Positions 31,729 through 38,320 of a stretch of DNA of 41,411 nucleotides are shown one piece after another. The position numbers and the translations under genes were made by a program. This stretch comes from Lactobacillus sp. MRS-253-APC-2B (lineage in GTDB: Bacteria; Bacillota; Bacilli; Lactobacillales; Lactobacillaceae), in contig NZ_JABAFO010000015.1 of the NCBI RefSeq assembly GCF_012843675.1, forward strand, positions 1 through 41,411, read 5' to 3'. Every line of letters starts with the position of its first letter. The first letter of the stretch is position 1. The notes beneath the pieces were generated by a model. That model was not told the DNA's origin, did no database searches, and saw nothing but the letters and a program-made list of their open reading frames with translations.

Positions 31729-32163
31729 TTAATCGTTCATTATTCTTAAATCTCTGCCATATCGTGAGTATTGATCAGCAAAATCACAATAAGCCTTGCG
31801 CCGGTATTTCTGATATTGCTTATTACTGCTCAACGATAGCTGTTCCTTAATCTGCCATTGTTGCAAGCCCTGAACAAAACGCAAATTCAAAATCTTTTTT
31901 GATAGGGCAGGGCAATTATTAATCGCTTTGGCTATAATTTCAAGCTCATTCTTTGCGTCAACAACTCTAATATAATGTTCCTCGCTTTTGTTCGTTGCAT
32001 GATCAGCGCTGCCGATTCCGTCAAAACTAGGTGATTTAATAATACCTTGTAGCGTTTCGTTTGCTAGGTCTTGTAGTTTCTGAACGTCCTTATCAAAAAA
32101 TTCTCTTACTTGTAAATTAGTTTCTTTCTCATTGACCGGCTCAAACTCAAAAAGGACTCCCAA
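31729..32163 (-). CDS. ArpU/RinA-type phage transcriptional regulator
   Basis: I choose the TTG at 32163, 8 bases after GGAG (144 residues); a TTG at 32181 is possible but lacks a ribosome site. The protein begins GVLFEFEPVNEKETNLQVREFFDKDVQKLQDLAN, matching the N-terminal pattern of ArpU proteins (ExxTxxxVxxFLxxDxxxLxxxA). It ends with a sigma-70 region 4-like helix-turn-helix: ALSKKILNLRFVQGLQQWQIKEQLSLSSNKQYQKYRRKAYCDFADQY. ArpU/RinA proteins activate late, structural or lysis genes of Gram-positive phages. Here it is the last gene and there are no late genes, so its target may be outside the element. Confidence 0.75.
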   Translation of the reverse strand: MGVLFEFEPVNEKETNLQVREFFDKDVQKLQDLANETLQGIIKSPSFDGIGSADHATNKSEEHYIRVVDAKNELEIIAKAINNCPALSKKILNLRFVQGLQQWQIKEQLSLSSNKQYQKYRRKAYCDFADQYSRYGRDLRIMND

Positions 32164-32248
32164 ACTTTCATCTCCATTCAAAACACGGCTACAAACTATA
32201 ATGCTGATAGGCTTTTTCAGCGGTGTAAAATCTGTATATTATAGCGGC

Positions 32249-32719
32249 TTACTTTGCACTGCTTAAACGATCAATTGATTCAATTAGGCTGTTGGCTTGC
32301 TGTTCGCTCTGATCTGTTAAGCCGCGTTGCTTATAGAGTGCCAATATTTGTTTTGTAGCATTTAATTCTTGAATGCTTGCGTTCTCGTCATTGATTAACC
32401 TGCTTGCGTACCATGCAAAACCCTTAAAACCAATTAATACATTGTTTTGCTCGTCAACCTGAAAGAACTTATCAGGTACTGCGCTAAATTGTGGATAGTA
32501 TGCTTTGAACTGCTGAATTGGGTTTAAGTCGTTATAGTCTGCTGCCTCAATTAATCCATTTTCTATGGCCTTTTTAGTTGGCTGACCGTTCTTGTTTATC
32601 ATGCCGTCTTTGACCATTTCATTAAATAGCGTTAGTTTGCTAACGTTGTTGATGCCTCTGCTGATTAAATAAGCGTGCATCTGTTCGACTAAAACGGGAT
32701 ATTCAATTTTCTTTTGCAT
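32249..32719 (-). CDS. Phage-type hypothetical protein
   Basis: This 156-residue protein has a fair ribosome site (GAGAGG) before the ATG. The middle GMINKNGQPTKKAIENGLIEA resembles the start of small phage regulators, where an NGxPTxKA stretch marks a helix-turn-helix-like region; the N-terminal YPVLVEQMHAYLISRGINNVSKLTLFNEMVKDG would be the preceding helices. The C-terminal half (FQVDEQNNVLIGFKGFAWYASRLINDENASIQELNATKQILALYKQRGL) is helical, with no known motif. No function can be assigned. It precedes the ArpU-type gene and follows the repeat-rich gap after rep. Confidence 0.7.
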   Translation of the reverse strand: MQKKIEYPVLVEQMHAYLISRGINNVSKLTLFNEMVKDGMINKNGQPTKKAIENGLIEAADYNDLNPIQQFKAYYPQFSAVPDKFFQVDEQNNVLIGFKGFAWYASRLINDENASIQELNATKQILALYKQRGLTDQSEQQANSLIESIDRLSSAK

Positions 32720-32787
32720 TGTCTTTTTACCTCTCTTTTGATTTTAGCGGTCTGATTGCTCTATCTCATCAATATAATGTTCTGATA

Positions 32788-33035
32788 GGGTAATTATCCA
32801 TTTAGGGCTTAAAACGCTCATACGGGACTCTCAGACCTATTAAATTGCAAATAGGGTTTTGATACGTGAAAACAAATATATGTTTGCCATAAGGTTAGTG
32901 GATGTTCTCAGCAGGCTGTTTCATGCTCTCTTTTTATCCTGTTATCACGATATGAAAGATATATAAATCATTAAGGGTAATTTATCCATTCTCTGCCTAA
33001 AATGATCATACGGGACTCTCAGGCCTGTTTAATTG
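32788..33035. repeat. Two imperfect 60-bp direct repeats beside the rep gene (possible origin)
   Basis: Units at 32788-32847 and 32975-33035 start GGGTAATT and end AAATTG or TAATTG. They share the exact 17-mer TCATACGGGACTCTCAG (32818-32834 and 33006-33022). They lie in the 334-bp gap (32720-33053) directly after the replication gene, the place where phage and plasmid origins often sit. Between them is AT-rich sequence with no ORF. Confidence 0.55.
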
Positions 33036-33053
33036 AATGCTGTTGTGCATCAC

Positions 33054-34289
33054 TTATCTAACTTTGATACCAGCTTGATGTTTATATGCTCTCAGCAGCT
33101 CTAAATCCTTTTCGCTGTTGTCAAACCGCTCAATCAACTCAATCTGATACTTGGTTAGCCGTTCACCATTTTGCAAGGCAGCAATTCCATTAATTATGTT
33201 GATCTGTTCGTTTTGTGTCATTTTAGGTCTTTCAGCCGGTGTCTTTTGTATAATTACGGGCTGACCGTCCTTAACTTTGGTTTTGTCTTGCTGATTGTCA
33301 TTGTTGGCTTTGTCGTCCGGTTGCTTGCTTTCGATCTTTGTATCGTCAAGGCTGTTTGATTCTCGTTCTTTTTCAGTCGCAAGCTCTGATTCTCTCATTT
33401 TAGCGTCAAACCATTCAGGCAGGCCATATTTGCGATTCTCGTCTATATCATGTTGGCTGATAGCTTGCTGCTCTTTCTGCCATTCACTGATTGACTTGGT
33501 TTCAGACTGCTGTTTGCCATTGCTAGACTCGTTTAGGTCGTTAATGCCGTTTTGCTTATAGCGCTCAGCATTTAACCGTTCCAGGTCGTCCAGTGTTTGA
33601 ATGTTATTTGTCTGATAGTCAGCTAAAACCTTATTCAGATAGCCATAACTGGATTTAAGTTTGTCCTTTTTGGCTGCCTTGTCGATTGCATACTGAATAA
33701 CGTTAACTGGCAGAGATGTTAAATACTTATCCAGTAGCAATTTAAGTTTGCCGTCTAAGCTGCCTAACTTGTTTTCGTACCAATAAAGATTTTTAAATTC
33801 AATAAAAGGGGTAGGGCAATCACTTGTTGATTGACCCTCTTTCTCTATCTCTTTATTAATATTAGATTCATTAGAGTTAGAGTCATTTACTACGCCAATT
33901 TTGTCTATACCCCTATTGCCAATTTTGTCTATACCTACTAAGGTATTGCCAACTTTGGCTGTACCTTTGCCATTGTCAGCAATTGTCATTTTAGGCAATT
34001 CTAACGGGTATATATGCCGTTCGGTTATTCGTTTTCCTTGTCGTTTGGTTTCAATTTTGATATATCCAAATTTTTTAAGGCTTGCAATATGGCGGTTAAT
34101 ACTGCGCTGACTGCTGCTGTAAGATTCAGCTAAATATTTGTCTGTTGCATAGCAATATCCTTTTTGACTTGATAACAAAAGAATTTCACTATATAGAACT
34201 TTGGCCTCGCCTTTTAACCGGCTATCATAACGAACTTTAGCGGGTAATATAGCGTCCCAATTTGAACGCTTGATGTTTTCTGATTCCAT
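33054..34289 (-). CDS. Replication-initiator-like protein with N-terminal winged helix
   Basis: The ATG at 34289 follows AGAGAGGG by 5 bases (411 residues); a start 7 codons upstream would lose that site. Residues 10-110 (SNWDAILPAKVRYDSRLKGEAKVLYSEILLLSSQKGYCYATDKYLAESYSSSQRSINRHIASLKKFGYIKIE) form the winged helix-turn-helix common to phage and plasmid replication initiators. A DnaD-like helical section follows (FKNLYWYENKLGSLDGKLKLLLDKYLTSLPVNVIQYAIDKAAKKDKLKSSYGYLNKVLADY). The C-terminus is long, charged and Gln/Asn/Asp-rich. The repeats just downstream may be its origin. It is the only replication gene seen; host helicase and polymerase would be needed. Confidence 0.75.
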   Translation of the reverse strand: MESENIKRSNWDAILPAKVRYDSRLKGEAKVLYSEILLLSSQKGYCYATDKYLAESYSSSQRSINRHIASLKKFGYIKIETKRQGKRITERHIYPLELPKMTIADNGKGTAKVGNTLVGIDKIGNRGIDKIGVVNDSNSNESNINKEIEKEGQSTSDCPTPFIEFKNLYWYENKLGSLDGKLKLLLDKYLTSLPVNVIQYAIDKAAKKDKLKSSYGYLNKVLADYQTNNIQTLDDLERLNAERYKQNGINDLNESSNGKQQSETKSISEWQKEQQAISQHDIDENRKYGLPEWFDAKMRESELATEKERESNSLDDTKIESKQPDDKANNDNQQDKTKVKDGQPVIIQKTPAERPKMTQNEQINIINGIAALQNGERLTKYQIELIERFDNSEKDLELLRAYKHQAGIKVR

Positions 34290-34348
34290 TTTGTCCCTCT
34301 CTCTTTCCATAGATTAAAGGGCTTAAAGTGGTCGCGCCCGTTCATCTA

Positions 34349-34684
34349 TTACCGCCAAAATGACGCTTTCTGTAAGTGTGCTGCTCGATTGATTAGGTCT
34401 GCTGATTGTGCATCTAACGTTTTAAGTGCTATTTGTCGTTCTGCCTCGTTAGTGATCAAAAAGTAGCCATTAGGCCGGTTATGCTTTGATCCTACTGGAA
34501 TTTCATAATTGATCACTAGGCTGTTAATGATTCGCCTGGTCTTGCGTGTGTTGTTGCTTTCAGCATCTCCATATAACAATTTAGACAACTCTTTTAATGG
34601 TCGCGGCCGTTCGCTACCTTTTGGCAGGAACTCAATTAACCGGCGTTCATCTTTGGTCATGCGTTTGTTTTGGTATTGGCTCAT
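34349..34684 (-). CDS. Small phage-type winged-helix protein
   Basis: A protein of 111 residues; the ATG follows AGAGGTG. The body MTKDERRLIEFLPKGSERPRPLKELSKLLYGDAESNNTRKTRRIINSLVINYEIPVGS...NGYFLITNEAERQIALKTL reads as a winged helix: a first helix, a recognition region RKTRRIINSL, and a wing ending in GYFLI. Similar small proteins occur in replication or regulation modules of Gram-positive phages. A DNA-binding role is likely; the target is unknown. It lies 59 bases upstream of the rep gene in the same operon. Confidence 0.7.
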   Translation of the reverse strand: MSQYQNKRMTKDERRLIEFLPKGSERPRPLKELSKLLYGDAESNNTRKTRRIINSLVINYEIPVGSKHNRPNGYFLITNEAERQIALKTLDAQSADLINRAAHLQKASFWR

Positions 34685-34695
34685 ATAATCACCTC

Positions 34696-35022
34696 TTAAT
34701 TTAAATAGATGTCGATCAAACGTTGAACTGCTGCCTTTAATTGGCCTGATAAGCCGTCTAGTGCTAAATGGATTTTCTTTGTGTTAGCACTCTTAAATGC
34801 CTCTAAATCGTTCAATAGCGTTTCATCTCCAATTAGCAGCGCGGTTTTATCGTCCGGTGTGTTGATGAACAAAGCTGTTTTATCCTCAATGGCTTTTTGT
34901 TCGATTCTTGCGCCCGTAATGCCATTTTCAATTAAACTGTTTTCGCGTCCGCTCTCTGTAAGTAAAAGCGCCTTGCGTCCGCTCTCTGGATGTTCAATCG
35001 TAATTACTGTTAAATCATTCAT
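34696..35022 (-). CDS. Hypothetical protein of the element
   Basis: At 108 residues, with GAGG 9 bases before the ATG. I do not recognise the family. The N-terminal 70 residues look beta-rich with alternating hydrophobics (LTVITIEHPESGRKALLLTESGR, KTALFINTPDDKTALLIGDE). The C-terminal third is helical (LNDLEAFKSANTKKIHLALDGLSGQLKAAVQRLIDIYL). Its start overlaps the end of the preceding gene by 8 bases, so the two are translationally coupled. Confidence 0.65.
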   Translation of the reverse strand: MNDLTVITIEHPESGRKALLLTESGRENSLIENGITGARIEQKAIEDKTALFINTPDDKTALLIGDETLLNDLEAFKSANTKKIHLALDGLSGQLKAAVQRLIDIYLN

Positions 35023-35233
35023 GTTCGTTGTCCTCGCTTTCAGTATTGAATAGCTTTTTCTGAATTTCTTTCTCTAACCATTGGTCGAATTCTATTGTTT
35101 CTTTGTCGAGTAGCCTGCTATCGTCAAACATTTCCTGGATTCCTTTATCTAGCTGTTTGTTAAACTCTATTGTTTCTTTGTCCGGGCTTGGCTGTTTAAA
35201 GTATTCAGCCCAAAAATCAGTTTTATCGCTCAT
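35015..35233 (-). CDS. Small acidic hypothetical protein with an internal repeat
   Basis: The start MSDKTDFWAEYF (ATG at 35233) follows GAGG by 9 bases, giving 72 residues. It contains two copies of a short unit: DKETIEFNKQLDKGIQEMF and DKETIEFDQWLEKEIQKKLF. It is strongly acidic and helical. It overlaps the upstream gene by 11 bases and the downstream gene by 8. The function is unknown; size, charge and the paired repeat could suit an anti-repressor or protein-binding inhibitor, but that is speculation. Confidence 0.65.
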   Translation of the reverse strand: MSDKTDFWAEYFKQPSPDKETIEFNKQLDKGIQEMFDDSRLLDKETIEFDQWLEKEIQKKLFNTESEDNEHE

Positions 35234-35468
35234 TACTTTGTGCCTCGTCAATTACTCGCAATTTATCGTTGGCAGCATCAACCGCGTTATAGATAGTTTT
35301 AAGCATTAAATCAATAAGCGGTGAAACGTCTGCTAATTTAGCTTTCAATAAGTCCGGCTCAGTGTCCGTCAATTCTTCAAAATAATCTGATAGGATTTTG
35401 CTTGCGTTATCAATATCGCTAATATTGGTTTCTAACAGATCTAACAACTTAAAAGATATTTTTTGCAT
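35223..35468 (-). CDS. Small hypothetical helical protein
   Basis: This 81-residue protein has GAGGAAA before its ATG. The sequence QKISFKLLDLLETNISDIDNASKILSDYFEEL...LLKAKLADVSPLIDLMLKTIYNAVDAANDKLRVIDEAQ is all helix, with a heptad-like spacing of hydrophobics. No known domain is recognised. It is the first of four overlapping or closely spaced small genes before rep. Confidence 0.65.
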   Translation of the reverse strand: MQKISFKLLDLLETNISDIDNASKILSDYFEELTDTEPDLLKAKLADVSPLIDLMLKTIYNAVDAANDKLRVIDEAQSNER

Positions 35469-35543
35469 GGTTTTTCCTCGCTTGATTCCGGCGTTGTCGT
35501 TATGGCAGCGCCTTTTAATTTGCTCTGATCAGCAATAGGTGAT

Positions 35544-35629
35544 GTTAGTATCAGTCCTCTAACAGTCAGATATCTGTCCATGCCCACAAGCGGGCACGAC
35601 AAGGGGTTAGTATCAGCCCTCTAACAGTC
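35544..35629. repeat. 24-bp direct repeat spanning the stop of the Rha gene
   Basis: GTTAGTATCAG, then Y, then CCTCTAACAGTC, at 35544-35567 and again at 35606-35629. Each unit can fold as GTTAG/CTAAC. The second copy includes the last codons and stop of the Rha-type gene; the first lies in the gap downstream of it. A TGCCC/GGGCA hairpin sits between them (35581-35596). Confidence 0.6.
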
Positions 35630-36302
35630 CGCTGCTATCCATTGAGTTAAGCAGCGCCTTAATCTGCTGATATGACTGTTTCAAGTCAAGCAGGCCAATT
35701 ACTACACTCTGAATTGCGTTGTAAGTCTGCTGTTCTTTCAGTGTTAGCCCGTCCATTGCATTGGATACGTTTCGCCGGCTCTTAATCTGCTTTGCGTTCA
35801 TCCCTGTTGTTTTCTTCAATATCAAGTCAGTAATGGTCTTATACGTCCATTGATTGCAATTAGGCCAATTCTGGATTGCATCTGTAAGCGTCCGGCGCTC
35901 TGGTATTGACCTAGCGCGGTTTTTAATCTGCTCTAGCTTTTCGTTTCTTATTTTGAAAAAGGCAGCAACTAAATTGTCTTTAAAGTCAAGAACTCGCTTT
36001 GTATTCCCTAGATAGGTTATTAATGCGGTTGCTTGCGGTTCATTTAATCGATATGTTTTGACCGGTCGTCCTCGTCCGATTAAACGCACCTCGTGAGTGT
36101 TTAATCGTCCAAACTTTTCAAGTCGTGTTTTATGTTTTCTGATCATATTCTTTAACGCGTGCAAAGAGTATCCAGAATAAGCTGCGACAATTTCATCTGT
36201 TGTGTAGGGTTCTTCTGTTACGTTGCCTAAAAATACCAGGTCGCTAAAATTCTTTGCTAATTCAGCATTCCCGGCTGCCTTGATAATCTTTTCAGTGTCC
36301 AT
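35613..36302 (-). CDS. Rha-type phage regulatory protein
   Basis: This 229-residue protein has a GAGGTG ribosome site. Residues 28-120 (VTEEPYTTDEIVAAYSGYSLHALKNMIRKHKTRLEKFGRLNTHEVRLIGRGRPVKTYRLNEPQATALITYLGNTKRVLDFKDNLVAAFFKIRNE) match the Rha/antirepressor N-terminal pattern, in which FG...GRPxKxYxLNExQAxxLxxxLxNTxxVxxFKxxLVxxFxxxR is diagnostic. The C-terminal 90 residues (TYKTITDLILKKTTGMNAKQIKSRRNVSNAMDGLTLKEQQTYNAIQ) form a second, less conserved helical domain. Such proteins modulate phage or satellite lysogeny. Its ATG lies 12 bases after the 21-residue microprotein. Confidence 0.78.
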   Translation of the reverse strand: MDTEKIIKAAGNAELAKNFSDLVFLGNVTEEPYTTDEIVAAYSGYSLHALKNMIRKHKTRLEKFGRLNTHEVRLIGRGRPVKTYRLNEPQATALITYLGNTKRVLDFKDNLVAAFFKIRNEKLEQIKNRARSIPERRTLTDAIQNWPNCNQWTYKTITDLILKKTTGMNAKQIKSRRNVSNAMDGLTLKEQQTYNAIQSVVIGLLDLKQSYQQIKALLNSMDSSGLLEG

Positions 36303-36314
36303 ATAATCACCTCG

Positions 36315-36380
36315 TTAATCGTCCAAGCTATCGATATACAGATATAGTCCCAAGCCAACCAGCGCCATTAATACATTCAT
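36315..36380 (-). CDS. 21-residue membrane microprotein
   Basis: A short ORF below usual length cut-offs. Its ATG (36378-36380) follows a perfect AGGAGG at 7 bases, and that ribosome site overlaps the stop of the preceding 63-residue gene. The peptide begins MNVLMALVGLGLYLY and ends IDSLDD, one short hydrophobic helix with an acidic tail. The next gene (Rha) starts 12 bases later. The strong signal and tight packing argue that it is translated. The function is unknown; a small membrane regulator, toxin-like peptide or translational coupler are all possible. Confidence 0.65.
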   Translation of the reverse strand: MNVLMALVGLGLYLYIDSLDD

Positions 36381-36390
36381 AAGTAGCCTC

Positions 36391-36582
36391 CTAATTGTTA
36401 AAGCAGCGTTTTCCGTACCGGTATAATTCGCAAATATTAATTGCGGCTACTCCATACAGTCCCAAGACCGCAAAAGTTACCGCGTTCAAACATACGTACC
36501 AAAAGGCAGCATCTGTTTTTGTCATTGGCTCGCCTTGTGTGTCGATTAGGGCGGCCATATCGTTTTTAATTTGTGTGATCAT
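36391..36582 (-). CDS. Small membrane protein of the element
   Basis: At 63 residues, it has a hydrophilic start (MITQIKNDMAALIDTQGEPMTKTD), a single hydrophobic helix (AAFWYVCLNAVTFAVLGLYGVAAINI) and a short basic end (ELYRYGKRCFNN). No family is recognised. An AGTAGG-type ribosome site precedes the ATG. It ends inside the ribosome site of the 21-residue microprotein, so the pair is probably coupled. Holin-like or superinfection-exclusion roles are conceivable but unsupported. Confidence 0.6.
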   Translation of the reverse strand: MITQIKNDMAALIDTQGEPMTKTDAAFWYVCLNAVTFAVLGLYGVAAINICELYRYGKRCFNN

Positions 36583-36620
36583 TGATTGTCCTACTCTTTT
36601 GCGTGTCGTTGTCCGTTGTT

Positions 36621-36884
36621 CTACTTATTGCCGTGTGCTAAAAGCCATTCGTTAACTTGCGCCTTGTTGTAAACGCTCATACCCTCAACGCTGCTATATG
36701 GCAGGCCCAACTTTCGCCATTTATAAAGCGTGGTCTTGCTAATGGCTAACCATTGGCAAATTTGCTTGTTGTTCATCCACTCGTAACGGGGATGTAAGGC
36801 CCTTTGAACGCCATTATTAACGGCTGTTTCAACTAGCAGCATGATATTCTGCTGCTGTTTCTGATCTAACTGTTCTTCAATCAT
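36621..36884 (-). CDS. Helix-turn-helix (HTH_17-like) DNA-binding protein
   Basis: This 87-residue protein has AAGGGGG about 10 bases before the ATG. The C-terminal half YEWMNNKQICQWLAISKTTLYKWRKLGLPYSSVEGMSVYNKAQVNEWLLAHG is the MerR/excisionase-like fold: helix-turn-helix, then a short wing (GLPYSSVEGMSVYNKAQVxxWL). The N-terminal 35 residues form an amphipathic helix (DQKQQQNIMLLVETAVNNGVQRAL). It is probably an excisionase or an early regulator of the element. It follows the next upstream gene by 2 bases. Confidence 0.75.
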   Translation of the reverse strand: MIEEQLDQKQQQNIMLLVETAVNNGVQRALHPRYEWMNNKQICQWLAISKTTLYKWRKLGLPYSSVEGMSVYNKAQVNEWLLAHGNK

Positions 36885-36886
36885 GG

Positions 36887-37078
36887 TTACTTGTCCCCCT
36901 TGATCGTGCTTGATTGATGTTCTGCCATGAACTTATCAATCGCGGTCTTACTGATTCGCTTTGACCGGCCAACCTTGATTGTTGGCAGCCCTTGCTTGAT
37001 GTACTTGCCAAAAGTCGCTTTTGACTTGATTCCCAAGTATTCCATTGCCTGCTTGTAGTTAAAATAAGCATTCGTCAT
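36887..37078 (-). CDS. Excisionase-like HTH protein
   Basis: The start MTNAYFNYKQAMEYLGIKS (ATG at 37078) follows GAGAAGGTG and gives 63 residues; the longer reading lacks a ribosome site and runs into an operator. The whole protein is one HTH_17/excisionase domain: YKQAMEYLGIKSKATFGKYIKQGLPTIKVGRSKRISKTAIDKFMAEH. It is the first gene of the minus-strand operon and faces the repressor across a shared operator region, as expected for an excisionase or early gene. It probably directs excision together with the integrase. Confidence 0.78.
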   Translation of the reverse strand: MTNAYFNYKQAMEYLGIKSKATFGKYIKQGLPTIKVGRSKRISKTAIDKFMAEHQSSTIKGDK

Positions 37079-37100
37079 AATTTCACCTTCTCCCAAGAAT

Positions 37101-37230
37101 TGAACTTTTTTGAACAAACGTATTAAAAAAATAGCGATGTTTCAAAACGTAACTTTTTTGAACTCGCTTGACCTAATATTAAAACCTAAACTATACTTAA
37201 GTCAATAAAATACGTTGAACTTTTTTGAAT
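37101..37230. promoter_or_regulatory. Divergent control region with three repressor operators
   Basis: Three copies of TGAAC-TTTTT-TGAAC-like sequence occur: 37101-37115 (TGAAC twice), 37149-37163 (GTAAC then TGAAC) and 37216-37230 (TGAAC then TGAAT). Each places GAAC half-sites 10 bases apart, one helical turn, in direct orientation. They flank both start regions of the divergent excisionase and repressor genes. Confidence 0.7.
37168..37197 (+). promoter_or_regulatory. Repressor promoter
   Basis: TTGACC (37168-37173), an 18-base spacer and TATACT (37192-37197). It lies between operators 2 and 3, so the repressor could control its own gene. Confidence 0.65.
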
Positions 37231-37248
37231 TAGTAAGGTGTGATTTGT

Positions 37249-37767
37249 TTGTCCTATAATGTTGAATTAGGTGATCGTATAAAGAAAATTAGGCTATCGT
37301 TAGGCAAAACCCAAGAAGAATTTGGAAGAATGTTTGACCCTCCAGCACCAAAAAGTGCTGTTTCAAGGTGGGAACATGGCGGCAGCCCAAACAAAAAAAG
37401 ATTAAAAGCGATCGCTGATCTTGGTAATGTTTCGATTTCTTATTTGCTAGGAACTGATAAGGTAGTTAAATCTGCTCTTGACACTGTGAATGATATATCT
37501 TCATCGCAATATTCGCGACTGACTAAAATTCTTTTTGAAACGATTTCCAACGAAAAAAAGAAAAAATTGGAAGAATTACAGTCTAAAATAAGTGATCCCC
37601 AAGAATTCGATAACTTTGTGTTCACGGTAACTGAATTGCTGACAATTTTCTTATATGCAAAATCAAACAGTAATGCCAAAATGGCAGAAAAATATAAATC
37701 GATTCAAAATTCTATCGATGAATTAGGATCTGAACTCCCAGAATTTCAACTTCCGTCAATCTTCTAA
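37249..37767 (+). CDS. XRE-family repressor of the element
   Basis: I choose the TTG at 37249, 8 bases after TAAGGTG (172 residues); a GTG at 37240 overlaps that ribosome site. Residues 5-70 (VELGDRIKKIRLSLGKTQEEFGRMFDPPAPKSAVSRWEHGGSPNKKRLKAIADLGNVSISYLLG) are a Cro/CI-type helix-turn-helix. The rest is helical and lacks the S24 peptidase found in RecA-cleavable repressors. The element is therefore probably induced by an antirepressor protein, as in PICI Stl systems, rather than directly by SOS. It is divergent to the excisionase gene. Confidence 0.82.
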   Translation: MSYNVELGDRIKKIRLSLGKTQEEFGRMFDPPAPKSAVSRWEHGGSPNKKRLKAIADLGNVSISYLLGTDKVVKSALDTVNDISSSQYSRLTKILFETISNEKKKKLEELQSKISDPQEFDNFVFTVTELLTIFLYAKSNSNAKMAEKYKSIQNSIDELGSELPEFQLPSIF

Positions 37768-37840
37768 ATGCGTCAAAAGCATTTAAAAAGGTGGTTGAAC
37801 GGCGTAAATGTTTTTACACCCTCGAAACCCTATTACATGG

Positions 37841-38072
37841 GGCTTCTAGCAAAATGCTATAAGCTAAAAAAACGGCTTTCATGCTTGATGTGTGGGGCTT
37901 ATAACGAAACGTTAGAACCTTGCTGCTATCAAAGATAATGATGTAAAAGCGATTATCTGATAGCAACGTTCACAATCAACCAGGCAGCGAATAGCCAATT
38001 GAACAAGCGTTAAAGTTTTTACGGTTGTTAGGATTGCTGATAGATAAGGCTTTTAACGATTCGTTAAAAGCT
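37841..38072. repeat. Three 25-nt imperfect palindromes of one family
   Basis: Units at 37841-37865 (inner arms TAGCA/TGCTA, loop AAA), 37896-37920 (TAACG/CGTTA, loop AAA) and 38048-38072 (TAACG/CGTTA, loop ATT). All have outer arms GGCTT and AAGCT (AACCT in the second). They match the left-end copy at 31411-31435 in orientation and length. Confidence 0.75.
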
Positions 38073-38214
38073 AATACTTTTTAGTAAGTGCAAAAAGGGC
38101 CTTTGTGTATTGGTAAATGTTGTTCAAAATCCAGTTTTGGCTTTTGAGTTGTCCAATTGTGGCCAACTTTTAACGGGCTCAATTTTGAGCTCATCTCCAA
38201 CCGATCCATTTTTG

Positions 38215-38320
38215 GATTGGTTCATCTCTGCCGCTTGTTGGGTTTCAAAACAGATACTTTCAAAGTATATGTTTTCTGACTATGGGTTGATTGGTTCATC
38301 TCTGCCGCTTGTTGGGTTTC
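38215..38320 (+). repeat. 32-bp perfect direct repeat upstream of the integrase
   Basis: The unit beginning GATTGGTTCATC and ending GTTGGGTTTC occurs at 38215-38246 and 38289-38320, a period of 74 bases. A shorter degenerate copy (TCTGCTACTTGTTGG) is at 38391-38405. A 12-bp hairpin (38247-38275) sits between the two perfect copies. Confidence 0.85.

Noticed and set aside
35544-35629. CRISPR-like repeats
   Set aside because: Only two units, no regular spacers and no cas genes anywhere in the window.
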